Shown: piece by piece, positions 59,101-64,000 of the stretch
Layout: the number at the start of each line of letters is the position of its first letter
Position numbering within the stretch: position 1 is the first letter of the stretch
Assembly (NCBI GenBank): GCA_964036665.1
Contig: OZ038530.1
Coordinates: 15,447,001 to 15,511,000 of the forward strand
Length of the DNA stretch: 64,000 nt
Origin: Gordius sp. MW1
Taxonomy: Eukaryota > Nematomorpha > Gordioida > Gordea > Gordiidae
Direction: 5' to 3'
Translations under genes and position numbers: made by a program
The notes under the pieces: generated by a model
Told to the model about the DNA's origin: nothing
The model's database searches: none
Seen by the model: only the letters and a program-made list of their open reading frames with translations

Positions 59101-60025
59101 AAATTAAGTCGGGGCGGGCTCTGGCCGGGCCCAAATATAAAAAAGGTTTTTGGCCTCGGGAGGTCAGAGAAATTAAATTTAAACAGCGGTCATTATTCAT
59201 TTTTTATTTTTGGGAAAAAATACCAGAATTATAGTTTTGCTTTATGAACAAAGTTGGATAGAATACTTCACGGCAGTCACGACCTTTGTTTTTATCGAAA
59301 ATGTGCCCATAAATTGCATAGCTATCAAAATAAACTTATTGACCTAACATTAGTTAAAACCATAACGCTAGTCTAAAATAACCGTCTCCATCAAAACTTG
59401 AAAACTTTAATTTTTTATATGTAAAAGGTTAAATTTTTGATATATATTATTTTATTAGATAGTTGACCAAGGTAAAATTTTCTCTAAATATAGCTCGTTT
59501 ACTACGATGACTGTTGGCAACAAAGAATGCTAATTGCAGGCAAACCAACAAAAATAAAATTTAATGCTTAAAAAGGTTGCAATATTTTGTAAAATTTTCA
59601 ATAAATTTTGAGCAAAAAAAACTAAAGCTTACAGGCAGTCCATTATATTGGTGATACTAGTGTTGTAAAAACGGCTGGGGTCGACTAAACATCAACGGAC
59701 CAAAATTTTTTTGGTTTGGGTTTTCCTTAGTAAACCTCTAGGCTTAGTCGAAATTTGAAAACCAGCCCAGAGACGACCACTAGTCTTAGTTAAACCAAAG
59801 ATCGTCCAAACAAAACCCAGCCGTTTTTACAACGCTAGGTGATGTGTATGTACGCACGTCGTATATAATTTGTTGGGTGGTGACTAGCCAAGCCTTTTGA
59901 TTTTCATCTAGCACTTGGTGCGTCGCTTTAAATTTGGACTCAGCCGTGAGGTATTGAAACGTGAATAGATATTGTAGTAGAATGCAACGTCGGAATTGAA
60001 GATCGTAGATTTGCATGTGCAGCAG
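53175..60025 (-). CDS. THOC1: THO complex subunit 1 (3' part of gene)
   Basis: Nuclear subunit of the THO/TREX complex (yeast Hpr1), coupling transcription to mRNA export. Eight exons (minus order): 60025-59858, 58966-58833, 58694-58617, 58365-58300, 57039-56686, 55648-55499, 54271-54108, 53266-53175. They join in frame to 402 codons including TGA. Diagnostic blocks are DLQFRRCILLQYLFTFQYLT, QQIIYDLLGPK, YEDFWNEWKNGGCPVF, KKIHMDLGNPELTALWNYEP, DNVKACASESRNFRPSLRQF and REWKTLRLLSRESKHFF. The tail is acidic, then basic: EEGEIENSEVV ... TTLRSRSKRLKAKQSEPDEE. No death-domain-like C-terminus as in vertebrates was seen. About 250 N-terminal codons are missing. A possible upstream exon at ~60065-60112 (WHIYTKFM) runs into a stop before any donor. 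Three introns each hold one copy of the same MITE. Confidence 0.88.
54305..54600 (+). repeat. 5' end of an unclassified TIR element (copy 2)
   Basis: Aligns with 25385-25690: shared blocks include GAATGCATGTTAAAACA, CGCGTCTTGATACGAGCGTC and GGTAACTAAACTAAAATTG. The downstream ORF of copy 1 is not preserved. It lies in THOC1 intron 54272-55498, beginning about 30 bp from its acceptor side. Confidence 0.6.
57085..57290. mobile_element. TAGTGTTGTAAAA MITE, copy A (THOC1 intron)
   Basis: 206 bp with near-complete inverted symmetry: TAGTGTTGTAAAAACGGC ... GATTTTACAACACTA, subterminal TTTGGTCGGCTTTTGGTTT and a palindromic centre with ACAGACCA/TGGTCTG. Both sides carry GAATAG. It lies in THOC1 intron 57040-58299. 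Confidence 0.85.
57551..57872. mobile_element. CAGAG-family hAT MITE (THOC1 intron)
   Basis: Starts CAGAGACCAAAAAAGCCC and ends CTGACTTCTG, flanked by ATCTCAAT (57543-57550) and ATCTCACT (57873-57880). GGGCGGGC words lie near both ends. It belongs to the same family as 9858-12346 and 16294-16631 and shares the THOC1 intron with MITE copy A. Confidence 0.8.
58417..58574. mobile_element. TAGTGTTGTAAAA MITE, copy B (THOC1 intron)
   Basis: The left end is shortened to TGTAAAACGGCTAGG; the right end CCGTTTTTACAACACTA is complete. The centre has GACCAAAGATTTTTTGGTC. It occupies most of the 251-nt THOC1 intron 58366-58616, ending 42 nt from the exon at 58617. Confidence 0.8.
59658..59837. mobile_element. 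TAGTGTTGTAAAA MITE, copy C (THOC1 intron)
   Basis: 180 bp, ends TAGTGTTGTAAAAACGGC and GCCGTTTTTACAACGCTA. Flanks GGTGATAC and GGTGATGT form an imperfect 8-bp duplication. It lies 20 bases inside the donor side of THOC1 intron 58967-59857. Confidence 0.8.
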
Positions 60026-60474
60026 CTATGAGCGAGTTCACAAAATAGAATGCTACAGCTAAATTTTTATCATAAATTTGGTGTAAATGTGCCAAACCTG
60101 ACTGATATCAATGTCTCTTCTAAATAATTTTTAAAAACAAAAAATATTACAATTTTTTGAATATCAATACACAAAATATTAAATAAATACTCAAAGCAAG
60201 ACAACTCGCGATAAATTATAATATGCAGTAAATATTTCATACAAACTTAAGATAAAAGTCATTAATATTTATACTTTGCGTAAATCACAATCAAATTAAT
60301 GGGCCATTCCATGACAAACCAAAATGTTCGACCGACCATTTCAGATCAAGATAATTTTTGGTGAGGGTGTAGGCCTCATTTATTAAAGTAATTTCTAAAA
60401 AATTTAGCCATTTTGGGCCAATACTTTTTTAGTTATGGATGTTTTAAGGGCCAAAATCACGTTCGGGAGCGTTT

Positions 60475-62045
60475 TATAAATTTTAATTGCTATGCAATTT
60501 ATGGGCTCGTTTTTGGTTGTCCGTTGATGTCCGTTGTCCGTCCATTACCCTCCAATGTATATATTTAATTAAATTAATATTTTGTTCTTGTTAATACCAT
60601 TGATAATATGACTTTTTGACCGTCCGCAGGCTACTGACCATTGCAAAAAATGACCATTGGCCAAATAAATCGAAATTTTTTTTTCGTGTTTGAATAGGTT
60701 AACATTGATAAATGATAATTACCCTATGCCCTCCACTACAAGGGCCTATGCCTCTACTGTTTAATTAAATTAATATTTTGTTCTTGTAAATACCATTGAT
60801 AATATGACTTTTTGACCGTCCGCAGGCTACTGACCATTGAAAAAATGTTGCCAAATAAATCGAAATTTTTTTTTCGTTTTTGAATAGGTTAACATTGATA
60901 ATTACCCTATGTCCTCCACTACAAGGGCCTATGCCTCTACTGATATGGGTCCCTGTGCCCCTACAAAAGTTTTAATTGCTATGCAATTTATGGGCTCGCT
61001 TTCCATTTTGTTTGTAACGCTGTTCGGTGTCTAGTCTTGTCTTGCACCGAATGTCTTGTCTTGCAACGAATGTCTTGTCTTTCACAGAAAGACTTATCTC
61101 CTTGTTTACTCTTAATTTTTGTTAATTTAACTAGTTTTTGGGTTCGAATCCCGGAGTTTTTTTGACTCTTATGATTGTTCTTGTTACTACCATTGATAAT
61201 AAGACTTTTTGGCCGTCCGTTGGGTGCTGACCAATGAAAAAAATGACCATTGGCCAAAATATGAATTCAAGTTTTTTTTTCGTTTTTTTTTGACTATTAT
61301 GATTGTTCCTGTTACTACCATTGCTATTATGACTTTTTGGCCGTCCGTTGCCTGCTGACCAATGGAATGAAATGACCACTGGCCAAAGTATGATTCGAAA
61401 ATTATTTTTTTCGTTTTTTTTGACTAACATTGACAATTACCCTATGCCCTCCCCTAGTAGAGCCTATGCCTCTACTGATATGGGTCCCTATGCCCCCCCC
61501 CCACAAAAGCCTATGCCTCTCTTGATGTGGGTTCGAATCCCGGAGAGGCCAAATTTATTTTTTATTTTTTTGTTTAAATTTATATATTGTTCTTGTTAAT
61601 ACCGTTGATAATCAGACTTTTTGGCCGTCCGTTGGCTGCTGACCAATGGAAAATATGACCATTGGCCAAAATGTAAATCGCAATTGTTTTTTTCGTTTTT
61701 TTTTGACTATTATGATTGTTCTTGTTAATACCATTGATAATATGGCTTTTTGGCCGTCCGTTGGCTGCTGACCAATGGAAAAAATGCCCATTGGCTAAAA
61801 TGGGAATCGCAATTATTTTTTTCGTTTTTTTTACTATTATGATTGTTCTTGTTAATACCATTGATAATATGTCTTTTTGGCCGTCCGTTGGCTGCTGACC
61901 AATGGAAAAAAATGACCATTGGCCAAAATGTGATTCGAAATTTTTTTTTCGTTTATTTTTGACTCTTATGTATTTATAGCCTGTCCGCTGGCTGCTGACC
62001 AATGGAAAAAAATGACCATTAGCCAAAATGTGGTTAAAAAAGTTT
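60475..62045. repeat. ~120-bp tandem repeat array with interspersed tRNA-like box B
   Basis: Units contain TTGTTCTTGTTAATACCATT, GACTTTTTGGCCGTCCGTTG, GCTGCTGACCAATGG and GACCATTGGCCAAAATG. Units are seen near 60590, 60780, 61175, 61300, 61588, 61712, 61845 and a partial at 61975. Between them lie CCTATGCCTCTACTGAT blocks with GGGTTCGAATCCCGGAG (61133, 61524). Two copies of TTTTAATTGCTATGCAATTT (60480 and 60968) mark an internal boundary. The long minus-strand ORFs with repeated HFFHWSAANGRPKS are produced by the array and are not genes. Confidence 0.85.
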
Positions 62046-62341
62046 TAATTTAGCACCTGTAAATTATTTGAGATATCATTATGATACCTGTGACATTTTT
62101 AAATGCGCGGTCGTAACAGGCAATAGCGGAGCTATTGCATGTCGCTTCTTGTTACGCCGCAAGTCCATTATAATTCAATTTTCTTTTCATTACTCTCTAT
62201 TTATAATTTTTTATGCCTAATATTTTAAATATTTTATTGTATTAAAAAAAGCCTTGCTAAGCACGTGACTAGACACAATACGTACAGACATACATCCATA
62301 TGTTATTTTAAAAATAAGGAAGAGAGGATCCTAGAACAAGT

Positions 62342-62420
62342 GGTGAATCGGGTTGAAAATTTAAAAACGCTTTCGGGCTCGGGTTGAAAAAAAGTGACTT
62401 TGCAGGCCTTTATGCCTTTT
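62342..62420. repeat. Terminal fragment of the CCCGACCC element family
   Basis: GAATCGGGTTGAAAATT, GGGCTCGGGTTGAAAAAAA and ACTTTGCAGGCC are the reverse complement of the left end of 22865-23900. No second end nearby. Confidence 0.6.
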
Positions 62421-64000
62421 CCTATATTTTTTTATATCATAAACGATTGACCCAAAATTTTTCATAAATGTTTTATTAATTCATAGTAATTATTTAGCTA
62501 ATTAAGGACTACGCCAAAGCAACGCTTGGCCGGGCGTCATTATTAAATATCAAAGCCAAAATTAATATTACGCATATTATTTTTAATTATTAATATAGGA
62601 GTGGGGGGGGGTGGTAGATGTATTGAACAGAAGTTATTAATTGAGGGAGGAGGGTTGGAAATATAATTTAAAAGGAATAATAAAATAAAATGGGCGAACT
62701 AACCAAAAATGTTAAGTTTAATAGCAATTAACAAAGCATTGTTAAAATTAATTTAAAACACTTAAATCTCAAGTTTACCTCTAATTTAATAAGCTCGTTA
62801 TAGTTATAAATTAAAAAAATATTCACTTATCAAGAATATCGTTTTATATTTAATTTTCTTATAATTTCCTCTTCTTTAGGGTATTTTCGCTTTTCTCATA
62901 TTAACAACCTTTGACACCCATTAGTTAAAAAAACCAAAGTATGACCTTTTTCCCTAAAAAAGAATTAGTAATGAATAATTCAATTGGTTAATAACGATAA
63001 TTACTCTATGCCCTCCCCTACAAAGGCCTATACTTCTACTTATATGGTTCCCTGTGCCACCTCTACTGATGTGGAATTCGAATCACGGAGAGGGCAATTT
63101 TTTTAATTAAATGAAAAATTTTTATAAATAATTAATTAATCATTAGGCATTTAATACCCCCTAGGGCATTCTCGCCCCTTCCCACCTTTCTCGCCCATAA
63201 ATTGCATAGCAAATATGATACATTTATACGGAGTATAGATGAGTCGTCCCCCCTTCCCCTTCCCTTCTCCCCCTTCCCACGAGGGCCGAAGGCCCGAGTT
63301 ACTATTTTTGTCATATTTTTGAAAGTAATCGCGTTATTCACTCAAATTTTGGTGCATTTTGTTCCTATAAAAAATTCTTTGTTGAAATTATTTAATTAAA
63401 AGCCTCAAACATTTGCAGTTTATTTTTTGTGGTCAAATTAGTGAAAAATTTTAAATATTTATCCTTTAAATGAAATCACCAATTTCACAATGTGCACTCA
63501 TTTATGACCCATTAACTTATTTCATTCATAAAAAGTTTAAAAGCGGCTACGAGATGGTCAAAAATTCGAAAAATTATTCCTCTAAAAATATTTATAGATG
63601 GCGGTATAATCAATTATCACAATGACATATTATGATGTTTGTTTATTATCAAATTGCAAATTTATAAAGAATATATGGTAAATAAATAATATTGGAATAA
63701 AAATAAACTTAAATTTTGATCTTTTTTTTCTGCGCAATGGGCAATTATCCGAGTTTAAAAATTAGATCTTGAATTTTAACTTAAATGATATAGGGGTAGA
63801 CTAAAATTAATGTGAGGTTGAAAAAAAATACTAATATGAAGGCAAAATTGCTCATATATTTAAATTTTTTTACTGATAACCCATGCTAAATATAAAAAAT
63901 TTATGCAGAATAAAAGTTGTTTTAAAAAATTTGCTTGCTAGTTGTGACCATTTTTAATTTTAATTAAAATTAGATTTATTTTCAAACTTGGTTACTTGCC
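62421..64000. other. AT-rich end of window
   Basis: Contains a further SINE-like block at about 62995-63105 (CCTATGCCCTCCCCTAC, then GGAATTCGAATCACGGAG, a decayed box B), the dispersed word CCCATAAATTGCATAGC at 63190, and a C/T-rich patch at 63250-63290. No THOC1 N-terminal exon could be identified here. Confidence 0.4.

Noticed and set aside
61580..62026. 148-codon minus ORF with repeated HFFHWSAANGRPKS
   Set aside because: It tracks the ~120-bp tandem array; neighbouring units break the frame and there is no start context or homologue.

Overview
This is an AT-rich nuclear fragment of an animal genome, most likely an arthropod. The evidence is a GH18 chitinase with a peritrophin-type chitin-binding domain, akirin, nuclear-encoded mitochondrial genes, spliceosomal introns, and LTR, LINE and hAT transposons. 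I cannot place it more narrowly. Many introns are extremely short (32-46 nt) and keep reading frame exactly when removed. Others are inflated by transposons.

Seven host genes can be rebuilt exon by exon: a chitinase on + (1-2777, 5' end outside the window); pyruvate dehydrogenase E1 beta on - (5047-7511, complete, 358 aa); akirin on - (17674-18343, complete, 172 aa); TMEM208/SND2 on + (30335-31113, complete, 163 aa); EMC8/9 on - (31134-33609, complete, 205 aa); mitochondrial ferredoxin FDX2 on - (47985-48446, intronless, 153 aa); and THOC1 on - (53175-60025, last 401 codons, 5' exons not found). One more exon at 13200-13422 is unidentified. TMEM208 and EMC8/9 both serve ER membrane-protein biogenesis and lie tail to tail with 20 bp between their stop codons.

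The rest is a dense transposon graveyard. The best-resolved pieces are hAT-type elements whose boundaries are fixed by 7-8 bp target duplications. These include a three-level nest at 18982-22864 (gypsy pol, then a CTCG-rich hAT-like element, then a transposase-bearing hAT) and a two-level nest at 9858-12346. A nearly symmetric 1.2 kb foldback element lies at 45274-46502, a TA-flanked element at 15032-15920, and a Ty3/gypsy element with 98.6%-identical LTRs but broken ORFs at 34263-38376. There is also an RTE-like LINE fragment (13775-14740). Five copies of one zinc-finger plus PD-(D/E)XK-like endonuclease domain, without reverse transcriptase, lie between 27.7 and 51 kb. Three consecutive introns of THOC1 each carry a copy of the same MITE. 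The region upstream of THOC1 (60475-62040) is a ~120 bp tandem array mixed with tRNA-like box B motifs.

No operons, CRISPR arrays or prokaryotic genes are present. I found no convincing new multi-gene system. The most unusual material is the stand-alone endonuclease family, the GC-rich ORF island at 28555-29194, the foldback element and the ultra-short introns.
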